A DNA stretch of 64,000 nt from Arthrobacter sp. YD4 (GTDB lineage Bacteria; Actinomycetota; Actinomycetes; Actinomycetales; Micrococcaceae), in contig NZ_JAUHHD010000001.1 in the NCBI RefSeq assembly GCF_030410515.1, positions 124,001 to 188,000 on the forward strand, read 5' to 3'. Positions 57,344 to 64,000 of the stretch are shown here, piece after piece; the stretch's first letter is position 1; each line of letters begins with the position of its first letter. A program made the position numbers and the translations under genes. Under the pieces are notes generated by a model. That model worked only from the letters and a program-made list of their open reading frames with translations. It did not search any database and was not told the origin of the DNA.

Positions 57344-57392
57344 TTTCCCCTGGGAGGGCCAGGTTCTTCCGGCCCCTCGGGTCTTCAGTGGG

Positions 57393-58062
57393 TCAGGACG
57401 CGCCGCCCACGAAGGCCGTGCTGGGGAGGTCTTTCTCGCCGTCAACGATGGCGGTGACAATGCGGGCGGCCACCGCGTCCGGGTCCAGCGCCGCGCCGAA
57501 TTTGGGTGCCTGCCCGGCGATCGGATGCTCGGACAGCGCGGTGCCGGTATGGCCCGGCCTCGCGTCCAGGATCCGGATCCCGGCGCGGCGGAACTCGCGG
57601 CCGGCGGCCACCGCGAAGGCTGCGAGCGCGGCCTTTGACGCCGAATAGGCCGCCAGCCCGGCGACGGGCGCCTCGGCGACAATCCCGCTCAGGGTGACCA
57701 CGAACGGGTCCCGGCCCCCCCCTCGCCGACTCCGCCAGGTGCGGCTGGGCCCCGGCTATCAACTCGATGACACTGGTGGTGTTCACGGCGAAGAGTTCGT
57801 CCACCGTTGCCGGGTCCAGGTCCGCCGCTGCGCCGAAGGCGACAACACCCGACGCCACCACCATCCCGTCCAGCCGGCCGTGCTGGGCCATCACGCCCTC
57901 AAGCACTTCCCTGACCGCGGCGGGCGCGCGCAGATCCTGTCCGCCGGAGCGCGAGGACCGGACCACGGCGGCTCCGCCGTCCTCCAGCCGGGCGGCGATG
58001 CGCGACCCGAGCCCTCCCGTGGCACCCAGCACCAGAACAACTGCACCCTCAAGCGTCGTCAT
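57393..58062 (-). pseudogene. Short-chain dehydrogenase/reductase broken by a frameshift
   Basis: Two adjacent frames together make a complete SDR. The first part (from ATG at 58062) has the cofactor motif VLGATGGLGSRIA, then VASGVVAFGAAADLD and NTTSV, up to HLAESARGG. The second, one frame over, carries VTLSGIVAEAPVAGLAAYSASKAALAAF with catalytic Tyr and Lys (YSASK), ending at 57393. The change happens in a run of eight C (57715-57722). Removing one base restores a continuous 200-residue protein. This is either a recent mutation, a phase-variable tract or a sequencing error. Start is leaderless (TAGGAT -10). Substrate is unknown. Confidence 0.85.
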
Positions 58063-58126
58063 GGCTCGATCCTAATGCCCCGAGTGGAAAGGGTAGCCAG
58101 TTCCCCGCCGCTACCAAGCGGGCCCG

Positions 58127-58699
58127 CTACGCGGTCCTGCCGCGTTTGGATGCACGAACGGCCAGAGCCACCAGCGTGGCGGCCCCGACAACGGCCGCGA
58201 CGGCCAGCAGAATCGTGTTCCTCGTTGCCGGAGTGGACGTGCTTGCCGGGGCTTCCAGGCCGCGCCTCGCGACCTCGGGGACGTTCCATTCTGAAGCTGA
58301 GGGGAAAATTCCCGGCGGCAGTTTCTCCTCGCGGAGTTCGCGGCGCTTCTCCAGACGCTCCCTGACCTGCTCATTCGGCGCGGAGACGGCGTCGTCCGCT
58401 GCCAGCGCCGTCGGGAAGTCGATGATGTACGGCTCGCCGTAATACGCCGAGGATGCCACGGACTCCAGCCAGGTGAAGGGCGGTTCGTCCACGCCATGGT
58501 CGGCGAAAGCGGCCCGCAGCCGCTTGATGATCTCGTCGTGGCTCCTGCCCTTGGAGTCCTTACTGACCTCGAAGATCGCCAGCTGGAGCTGCAGCTTCGC
58601 CTCGGCGTCCGGGTCGTTCGCCGCCGGGTCTTGGCCGGTCGGGTCCTCGACCGGCAGTTTGGCGTTCACGTCGGCGGACTTGCTCTGGTCAGGATTCAA
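58127..58699 (-). CDS. Tail-anchored membrane protein of unknown function
   Basis: Not recognised. The 190-residue protein has a charged soluble part with KSKGRSHDEIIKRLRAAFADHG-like sequence and YYGEPYIIDFPTAL, an Arg/Glu-rich coiled coil (RERLEKRRELREEKLPP), a Ser/Thr linker and one C-terminal helix (TILLAVAAVVGAATLVALAV) followed by a basic tail. This suggests insertion from the C-terminus, with the body in the cytoplasm. Start is TTG at 58699, with AAAGGAA five bases upstream; an ATG-opened frame to 58744 lacks such a site. Confidence 0.65.
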   Translation of the reverse strand: MNPDQSKSADVNAKLPVEDPTGQDPAANDPDAEAKLQLQLAIFEVSKDSKGRSHDEIIKRLRAAFADHGVDEPPFTWLESVASSAYYGEPYIIDFPTALAADDAVSAPNEQVRERLEKRRELREEKLPPGIFPSASEWNVPEVARRGLEAPASTSTPATRNTILLAVAAVVGAATLVALAVRASKRGRTA

Positions 58700-58927
58700 G
58701 GGGTTCCTTTCGTCGTGCGTCTTCGCCGTACGCCCCGCTGCCACAAGCCGGAGACATTCGACGACGACGGCGCGCTTGTCATCGCGGACTACGCAGCCAC
58801 GGTGTGGCTCCTACCGGGATTATCCCCCACGATACCGACAGCAGACTTAGTATCGCGTGGGATTTCCCACCGCCTCTCGCGCGGCGGTGGGGAGGGTGAC
58901 CGTTCAGGCCGTCGAGCAGAAGGCTGG

Positions 58928-59761
58928 TCAGGCGCTCTTGGTGACGCTCGGCGGTTCTTGCTCCGGCCCGGGGTCGGGCCCTTGTCCGGGGCTTGGACGG
59001 GCGCCGTCCAGGAGTTGCTGCTCCCCGTGCACTACCTGATTGACGTACCCCGTGAGACGGTCCGCCTCGGCGCGGTAGTTGTCCGGGTCGGCCAGCGACA
59101 TCGTCGCCTGGACAAACAAAGTCCCATTCTTCGCTGCCACCCGGAGGAAATGGGCCGGCCGTCGGCCGTCCATGATGATAGTGGCTATCACGGCAAAGCT
59201 TTGGTCAGCATCGGTGAACGCCGAGGCCCGCTGGTACGTCGCGGTGAACGACTGATCCTCCAGGGTCATGGTGGCCGGGGAACAATCCGGCAGCTTGGTT
59301 ATGGAGCGGAACGCCAACGCCAACGCCGCATCCCGGTCCGCGCTGAGGGCGATGAAAACGGGTTCGGCACGGGCTCCGCTGAATGTTCCGGCGGAGGGTA
59401 TTCCTTCTGCCATCAGAGTGGCCCAACCGATCACGTCTGAGCACTCGGCCGGGATGACCTGTGCCGAACCGGCACCGAAATGCAGGGACTGGTTGGTGTC
59501 CCACAGCCGTTCGCCGGTAAGAACCTCCCCCGTCGCTCCTCCCGGCCCGGCCACTATGCCTGCCAACGTCTCGACGTCGGCCTGTGAAAAGAGCCGCGTC
59601 CCTTTGGCGTTGACCGCGGAGTCTTTCGGGGCGGCCGTACTGGTCGCGGAGCTTGGGGTACCGGAATCCGCGCCGGGTTCGGCCGGAACGCAGGCGGCAA
59701 GGAGGATCGTCACGAGTGCTGCCGCCGCGAGACTGTGAAGAATTTTCGCCCTCGACATCAT
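58928..59761 (-). CDS. Lipoprotein of unknown function
   Basis: A 277-residue lipoprotein. The start MMSRAKILHSL leads to a hydrophobic run and lipobox ILLAAC (cysteine near residue 24), then a Ser/Thr/Ala-rich linker. The mature part (GTRLFSQADVETLAGIV..., VIPAECSDVIGWATLMAEGIP) has two internal cysteines that may pair and resembles PknH-sensor-like or LpqN-type surface domains only loosely. A Pro/Gly/Asp tail ends it. Start is ATG at 59761 with GGGGGAA upstream. It lies upstream of the unknown tail-anchored gene, 228 bases apart. Confidence 0.72.
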   Translation of the reverse strand: MMSRAKILHSLAAAALVTILLAACVPAEPGADSGTPSSATSTAAPKDSAVNAKGTRLFSQADVETLAGIVAGPGGATGEVLTGERLWDTNQSLHFGAGSAQVIPAECSDVIGWATLMAEGIPSAGTFSGARAEPVFIALSADRDAALALAFRSITKLPDCSPATMTLEDQSFTATYQRASAFTDADQSFAVIATIIMDGRRPAHFLRVAAKNGTLFVQATMSLADPDNYRAEADRLTGYVNQVVHGEQQLLDGARPSPGQGPDPGPEQEPPSVTKSA

Positions 59762-59979
59762 GGTTCCCCCAACCTTGCCCGGATGTGACGTCATCCTATG
59801 CGAACCCGACGGCGTCGTTCACTCCGCTTTCGTGAGTAATTCAGCCGATCCGCACCTGGAGATTAGGTGAGCCCGCAGGGCCGCCCTCACCGCAACACCC
59901 TCGACCCGATCCGGTCCTAAAAAGGGCGGCCCCCTCCCTTGCCGCCTCTGTGACACCAAAGAGGCAGGAGGGACATGAG

Positions 59980-60037
59980 TGACAACTGTCAAAATGGGTG
60001 CGAAACTCTGTCACGACGTGATGACAGTTTTTGTCAA
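59980..60037. promoter_or_regulatory. Cluster of TGACA/TGTCA inverted repeats upstream of the S53 peptidase
   Basis: Within 58 bases are three inverted repeats with the same half-site: TGACAACTGTCA (59980-59991), CTGTCACGACGTGATGACAG (60008-60027) and TGACAGTTTTTGTCA (60022-60036). The second also contains an inner TCACG-A-CGTGA. They end 31 bases before the peptidase start. The rest of 59762-59979 is gene-free: a Pro-coding-like GC-rich stretch and a possible TGTGACACC near 59949. Multiple operators for one repressor are the simplest reading. Confidence 0.5.
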
Positions 60038-60068
60038 CACGGATCTTGGTGATCCTCAGGGAGATTTC

Positions 60069-61292
60069 GTGAAGAAAATTCTTAGTGTCTCAGGGACGTT
60101 CCTGCTCTTGGCTGGCGCCCTTTCATCGTTCGCCCCGCCGGCAGTCGCACAGCCGGCCCCGGCCGCCAACTGGCATGCGCAGCGCGTCTGTGGCGACGCC
60201 CCTGGCGGTTACGCATCGTGCTTCGCGCTAAAGCTCGTTGACGACGCGGCCGCGGCAAGCCCGGCCCAGGGCGGTCGTGCCCAGCCCGCGACCACCACGC
60301 CTCCGGCAACCGGCAAGACCCCCACTGACATTCAGGCCGCCTACAACATCGCGGGCCTCAACCCGGGCGGGCGCACCGTGGCAATCGTGGACGCCTACGG
60401 TTATCCGAATCTTGAGCGCGACCTCGGCGTGTACCGTGCCCAGTTTGGTCTGCCGGCGTGCACGGTCAGCAATGGGTGTCTCAAAATTATGGACCAAAAC
60501 GGCGGCAGCAAGCTTCCGCGCTTTGACTCTGGCTGGGCCGACGAAACGGCGTTGGACGTCGACGCCGTTTCCGCCGCGTGCCCGGGCTGCAAGATCCTCG
60601 TCGTCCAGGCGTCGACTCCCAGCATGGCCAATCTCGGCACGGCCGTAGCTACGGCAGCCAGGCAGCCCGGCGTCGTTGCAATCTCCAACAGCTACGGCGG
60701 CGGCGACTCCGCCGACTCCAGCTACGGCGCCTACTACAACCACCCCGGGATCGCGGTGACGGCATCAACCGGTGACAATGGCTACACCGGGTCGTCCTAC
60801 CCCTCCTCCTCGAGTTACGTCACAGCAGTGGGTGGCACGTCGTTGTTCAGGGCTACGAGTGCCCGCGGGTGGAGCGAGTCTGCCTGGTCCGGAGCGGGCT
60901 CCGGATGCTCCACCGTCAATGCGGCCCTGCCGGCGGCAGCCGCGTTTGGCACCGGGTGCAGCAAGCGCGCCTCTGCCGACGTCTCCGCCGTCGCAGATCC
61001 GCAGACGGGGTTGTCGGTCTACGCGCCGACCAGCAGCACCGCCTCGTCCTGGGCGCAGTACGGCGGCACCAGCCTGTCCTCGCCGCTGATCGCCGCCATG
61101 TATGCACTTTCCGGCAATACCGGCAACTCATCCACGTTGGCCAACTCGCTCCCGTATTCACACACCGGCAACTTCAACGATGTCACCTCGGGATCCACGG
61201 GCAGCTGCCCGGTAACGCAGTGGTGCCTCGCCGGCACCGGCTGGGACGGACCCACCGGCGTCGGCACGCCAAACGGGGTCGCGGGTCTCTGA
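60069..61292 (+). CDS. Secreted S53-family (sedolisin-like) serine peptidase
   Basis: A 407-residue exported endopeptidase. Signal peptide residues 1-28 (cleavage near AVAQPA). The sedolisin catalytic residues are visible: Glu159 and Asp163 in WADETALDVDAV, oxyanion Asp236 in ASTGDNG, Ser335 in GGTSLSSP. A C-terminal calcium-site-like region follows (FNDVTSGS...GWDGPTGVGTP). Only about 75 residues separate the signal peptide from the catalytic domain, so the usual pro-domain of about 190 residues is missing. The GTG at 60069 has AGGGAG six bases upstream; the longer frame to 59979 runs through the operator cluster. Confidence 0.88.
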   Translation: MKKILSVSGTFLLLAGALSSFAPPAVAQPAPAANWHAQRVCGDAPGGYASCFALKLVDDAAAASPAQGGRAQPATTTPPATGKTPTDIQAAYNIAGLNPGGRTVAIVDAYGYPNLERDLGVYRAQFGLPACTVSNGCLKIMDQNGGSKLPRFDSGWADETALDVDAVSAACPGCKILVVQASTPSMANLGTAVATAARQPGVVAISNSYGGGDSADSSYGAYYNHPGIAVTASTGDNGYTGSSYPSSSSYVTAVGGTSLFRATSARGWSESAWSGAGSGCSTVNAALPAAAAFGTGCSKRASADVSAVADPQTGLSVYAPTSSTASSWAQYGGTSLSSPLIAAMYALSGNTGNSSTLANSLPYSHTGNFNDVTSGSTGSCPVTQWCLAGTGWDGPTGVGTPNGVAGL

Positions 61293-61311
61293 CCCCTATC
61301 CATAACCGACC

Positions 61312-61357
61312 CAGTGATGGCCGGCAGCCCACGGCTGCCGGCCATCACTGCATTCTT
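61312..61357 (+). terminator. Rho-independent terminator after the S53 peptidase
   Basis: An 18-base perfect stem, CAGTGATGGCCGGCAGCC with its complement, has a three-base loop and is followed by CATTCTT. It begins 20 bases after the peptidase stop. Confidence 0.9.
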
Positions 61358-61450
61358 GGCCATTTCAGGAGTCCTGGAAATCGAGGCCTACGCTTCGAGA
61401 CGGAAGTCCGCTACGTTCCGTCCCGGAACGCATGAGGCCAAGGTCCTTCC

Positions 61451-62020
61451 CTACCGTCCCAGCGAGCGGCTAATTTGCCTGAGGGCGGCATCATAGGCCC
61501 CGTCCCACGTCCAGCCAGCCGCCGGCGCCCCGGCAAGTTCCAGTGACACCATCCCATGGACTTGGCCCCACACCGCGCCCACCGTCGAGGCGATCTCATC
61601 CCCCGGGGCTCCGGGCAGCGCAGCCTCGACTGCGGCGAACAGCGGCCCCATCGCCGGTTCAGCGGCTCCGGGTGTCGGCCGGCAAGGCACCTGGCTGGTC
61701 AGCGAACCCCCGAACATCAGGCCGTAGAGGACAGGATGCTCCAAGGCCCAGGCCCGATAGGCCAGCCCTAATGCTTCGACACCGCCGTGGGCCGCGTCCC
61801 GTTGGGAGGCAGCAAAGGACGCGAAGCCGTCGTCGAGTACGGCACTCAGCAGTTCCGCTTTACCCCCGAAGAGTGAATACACCGCCGTCGTCGATGTTCC
61901 CGCGGCAGCGGCCAGACCGCGCAGCGATACGCCCGCGGCGCCGTCGCGGGCGATCAGGGAGGCGGCGGCGTCGAGCAGCCTCCGCCGCAGGTTGTCGTCA
62001 TGAACTACGGGTCTTGCCAT
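61451..62020 (-). CDS. TetR-family regulator, divergent from DUF4188
   Basis: A 189-residue regulator. The helix-turn-helix is in the first 50 residues: RLLDAAASLIARDGAAGVSL then RGLAAAAGTSTTAVYSLFGG. The C-terminal domain has WALEHPVLYGLMFGG, like the TetR_C_33 group. Start is ATG at 62020; a longer frame to 62041 would place codons in the operator. The inverted repeat at 62031-62064 lies directly upstream and overlaps a -10-like AATACT six bases before the ATG, so the protein probably represses itself and the divergent gene. Confidence 0.88.
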   Translation of the reverse strand: MARPVVHDDNLRRRLLDAAASLIARDGAAGVSLRGLAAAAGTSTTAVYSLFGGKAELLSAVLDDGFASFAASQRDAAHGGVEALGLAYRAWALEHPVLYGLMFGGSLTSQVPCRPTPGAAEPAMGPLFAAVEAALPGAPGDEIASTVGAVWGQVHGMVSLELAGAPAAGWTWDGAYDAALRQISRSLGR

Positions 62021-62030
62021 GGGACCAGTA

Positions 62031-62064
62031 TTCCATAACACTGTTCTGTAACACTGTTATGGAA
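62031..62064. promoter_or_regulatory. TetR operator between regulator and DUF4188 gene
   Basis: TTCCATAACA (62031-62040) and its exact complement TGTTATGGAA (62055-62064) form ten-base arms with a 14-base centre. The centre makes a second feature: TAACACTGTT occurs twice as a direct repeat (62036 and 62049). The site covers the promoters of both flanking genes. Confidence 0.85.
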
Positions 62065-62074
62065 GGAATGAGAC

Positions 62075-62575
62075 ATGGCGGATCACGTTCACACAGGGCG
62101 TTTCACGGCCGCTCCCGAAGGACCGGTGACAGTCTTCCTGATCGGAATGCGGGCCAACCGATGGTGGAAACTCGGGAAGGTGGCACAGGTGGCGGCGTCC
62201 ATGCCCACGATGCTTGGCTACCTGGCCAAGACGCCGGAGGCCGGGCTGCTGGGCTATCAGCAGTGGTTCGGCCGGACCACGATCATGGTCACCTACTGGA
62301 AGAGCCCCGAGCATCTGCAGCGGTTCGCGGCGGACCGCTCCGCACCGCACCTTGAGCCCTGGCGCCGGTTCATGCGGGAATCAGCCGGCACCGGCGACGT
62401 CGGAATCTGGCATGAGACCTACGAGACGATCCCGGGTGGAAGGGAAAGCATGTACAGCGACATGCCGGTGTTCGGGCTGGCAGCAGCGACCGGCCACGTC
62501 CCGGTCGGGGCGGGACTCAACACCGCCCGCCAGCGTTTGGAGGCAGACAGGGCACATGGTCCTCTGGCCGAATGA
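62075..62575 (+). CDS. DUF4188 protein (monooxygenase-like)
   Basis: A 166-residue member of DUF4188, with VTVFLIGMRANRWWKLGKVAQVAASMPTM, GLLGYQQWFGRTTIMVTYWKSPEHLQRFA and WHETYETIPGGRESMY. The family resembles small dimeric ferredoxin-fold monooxygenases, but no cofactor-binding residue is certain. Such genes are often induced by xenobiotics under a divergent TetR, as here. Start is ATG at 62075 with GGAAGGA upstream. Confidence 0.85.
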   Translation: MADHVHTGRFTAAPEGPVTVFLIGMRANRWWKLGKVAQVAASMPTMLGYLAKTPEAGLLGYQQWFGRTTIMVTYWKSPEHLQRFAADRSAPHLEPWRRFMRESAGTGDVGIWHETYETIPGGRESMYSDMPVFGLAAATGHVPVGAGLNTARQRLEADRAHGPLAE

Positions 62576-62633
62576 GGCGTCTCAGCCGAGGCCGGCAGGC
62601 GGCTTCATTTTCGCTCGGAAGCCCAAGAAAGCG

Positions 62634-62667
62634 GATGGCCGCCGGGAACAGGTGTTTCCGGCGGCCA
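62634..62667. terminator. Hairpin downstream of DUF4188 and of a decayed gene end
   Basis: ATGGCCGCCGGGAA and TTTCCGGCGGCCAT form a 14-base stem with one mismatch, followed by TCCTTTG on the plus strand. It may end the DUF4188 transcript; it also lies just past the gene-end remnant on the minus strand. Confidence 0.75.
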
Positions 62668-62903
62668 TTCCTTTGCGGTCCTTGGCGGACTAGACGTTGA
62701 AGCGGAACTCCACCACGTTACGTTATCGAATAACCTTTACCTCATTTGCCGACTGCGTCGTTGAGCCGCGCAGGGTGGGGCTACCCTCGTCGGGCTCGTC
62801 CCGGTCCCCTGACCTAAGTACCGCCAAGAGTGCTCTCGTCCCAGGAGATACCGGAGGCCTTAGCATCGAGCCCTCGCAACCAGCTTCAGGGCGTCGGCGC
62901 CCG
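62668..62903 (-). other. Gene-free stretch with a remnant gene end
   Basis: On the minus strand, codons ending at 62689 read NVVEFRFNV and a TAG stop, in frame for only eleven codons before a TAA. It resembles the last residues of a lost gene whose terminator survives at 62634-62667. Just beyond is a 13-base near-palindrome GTTATCGAATAAC (62721-62733), followed by about 170 bases with no recognisable feature. I could not name the lost gene. Confidence 0.4.
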
Positions 62904-64000
62904 TTATCGTGTGCCGGTTAGGGTGGCCAGGGCGACCGCGACCTGTTCGAGGGAGTCCGTCGAGAGGCCCGACAATGGCACGTTCGGCTTTCGGCTTGCG
63001 AAACGGCTGGTGCGGAGGTTCGCCGCGACGTCCTGGAACCCCGGGGTATCTGCCAGCTGACGGAGAAACGAATCCATTACCGCAGCGTCGGGCCGTTGTT
63101 CCTCGGACATCTTCGACATCCGGCCGAAGTTGAGCTCTACCGACGTTCCCTGTCCCCTGAAGTAGAAGAGCGAGACTGTTCCCAGACGCGTTTTTCCATG
63201 GTCCAGGATCGGCAGGCTCCCCGCAGGGTAAATCGTCCTGGATCTGGAGAATGTCAATCCGGCCGAACGTGCTGACGTCAAGAGAACATCCAGCCGGTCG
63301 GCATTGTCCGGGTCGTGCTCTTGCACCCAGGCCCGGATAGTCCTTTCATCCCACACGGTTGCGCCCAGGCTTACCGGCGCAGGCTTGGCAGGAGTCCCCA
63401 GGTACTTCCGCAAGACGCCGGCGAATGTGTCCGCTGTGGCCACGAGCCACTCGATGAGCTCCGTTGACTGAGCCTCGTTCTGGAAGTCGCCGGGACGGCT
63501 GATGGTGAGCTTGGACGCCTTTCGGTCGGGTCTGTCGTCCCACTCGAGGCCGAAACCGAGGTCGGCCTCGAGGGCGCCGCGCTGGGCCCGCAACTTTGCG
63601 TAGAGGTCCTTGTCGTCGCCGATCCAGAACTGCGTTGCAACGCGGTTTGTCTGAGAGTTTACCTGCAGAAGGATCTGCCCGCGGGGATCCCCTATTCGGA
63701 CCTCGTACCAATTTTGCGGGTAGGGTCTGCGCCACGTGTCGATATTGGTCGCGGTCGCAACGCCGTGGCCCCGTACTCGCTCGAAGAATGCATACTGGGC
63801 GTCCCTCAGCGATATCCCGGTCCCGGCACGGGCTTGAGGCTTGAGTATGTTGCGGCGTGCGGTGATCGCGTCCCCGTCAACTTCAAGCCCGGCCGCTTCA
63901 GCGAGTTCTTCGGCGCCGATGAATTGCTCCGGATCGGCGTGGCCCTGTGCATCAAACCGGAGCCCCTCTTCCTCGAGCAGCACGCGTGGGTCATCGTTGC
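62904..64000 (-). CDS. DUF4268-domain protein, N-terminus outside the window
   Basis: A partial protein; at least 365 residues are visible and the frame is open through the right edge (NDDPRVLLEEEG precedes the first in-window GTG), so the true start is outside. The part from about YAFFERVRG to VLRKYLG matches DUF4268 (WYEVRIGDPRGQILLQVN, NRVATQFWIGDDKDLYAKL, LEWDDRPDRKASKLTISR). A C-terminal segment of about 150 residues follows (TVWDERTIRAWVQEHD..., TRLGTVSLFYFRGQG). DUF4268 is often found in proteins with a nuclease-like N-terminal domain near restriction or defence genes; whether that holds here depends on sequence beyond 64000. Confidence 0.75.
   Translation of the reverse strand, partial: NDDPRVLLEEEGLRFDAQGHADPEQFIGAEELAEAAGLEVDGDAITARRNILKPQARAGTGISLRDAQYAFFERVRGHGVATATNIDTWRRPYPQNWYEVRIGDPRGQILLQVNSQTNRVATQFWIGDDKDLYAKLRAQRGALEADLGFGLEWDDRPDRKASKLTISRPGDFQNEAQSTELIEWLVATADTFAGVLRKYLGTPAKPAPVSLGATVWDERTIRAWVQEHDPDNADRLDVLLTSARSAGLTFSRSRTIYPAGSLPILDHGKTRLGTVSLFYFRGQGTSVELNFGRMSKMSEEQRPDAAVMDSFLRQLADTPGFQDVAANLRTSRFASRKPNVPLSGLSTDSLEQVAVALATLTGTR

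Noticed and set aside
59762..59979. A tRNA or small RNA in the gap before the S53 gene
   Set aside because: No cloverleaf, anticodon stem or strong terminator could be traced.

Overview
The window is high-GC actinobacterial chromosome. Gene content and protein sequences fit an Arthrobacter/Pseudarthrobacter-type member of the Micrococcales. The lineage is inferred from overall gene content (succinylase-type dap genes, DUF3117, DUF3090, sigE-rseA-tatB, glutamate-type ABC transporter order, a Mrp protein without the CxxC motif) and not from a database search. No rRNA, tRNA, CRISPR array, prophage or insertion sequence was recognised. Most of the window is ordinary core genome.

Left part (0-16 kb): a thiamine locus with a TPP riboswitch upstream of thiO-thiS-thiG and a divergent thiE. 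Then come a ferritin-like protein, an RNB-family ribonuclease, a DEAD-box RNA helicase with a basic Gly/Ser/Arg/Glu tail, an orphan beta-class DNA methyltransferase, MarC and PHP-domain proteins, an aminopeptidase P, and a 'general stress' membrane protein. These are followed by an overlapping gene pair (PRC-barrel/MgtE_N/CBS protein plus DUF1003 membrane protein) and mrp.

Middle (16-37 kb): a small block (HAD phosphatase, GNAT acetyltransferase, unknown membrane protein) lies between mrp and the envelope-stress cluster tatB-rseA-sigE with a divergent O-methyltransferase. Next come DUF3117, a PIG-V-like mannosyltransferase with a DivIVA-domain protein, a LOG-family protein, and gluABCD. The succinylase branch of diaminopimelate synthesis follows (dapE/dapD divergent, dapC with fdxA 5 kb away), together with a membrane-anchored lysozyme-like protein, two regulators or unknowns, citrate synthase, and an MFS exporter.

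Right part (37-64 kb): typA, an SGNH-hydrolase lipoprotein, then two complete oligopeptide/dipeptide ABC transporters side by side on the minus strand. Each is encoded in the order binding protein, permease, permease, double ATPase. The second has a PH-like membrane protein gene inserted in opposite orientation. After these come a photolyase-family protein with no cysteine, a DapA-family aldolase, DUF3090, an SDR gene broken by a frameshift in a run of eight C, two small envelope proteins, a secreted S53 (sedolisin-like) peptidase, a TetR/DUF4188 divergent pair with a visible operator, a decayed gene end, and a partial DUF4268 protein. The last 5 kb looks most like accessory genome.

A recurring theme is leaderless expression. 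At least sixteen genes have a TANNNT -10 hexamer ending exactly 6 or 7 bases before the start codon, which also fixes their starts. The most unusual items are the cysteine-free photolyase homologue, the 513-residue permease with about six extra membrane helices, the Asp-to-Gln change in the RNB metal site, the split MgtE-like/DUF1003 pair, and clusters of TGACA/TGTCA inverted repeats upstream of a secreted peptidase and an exporter.
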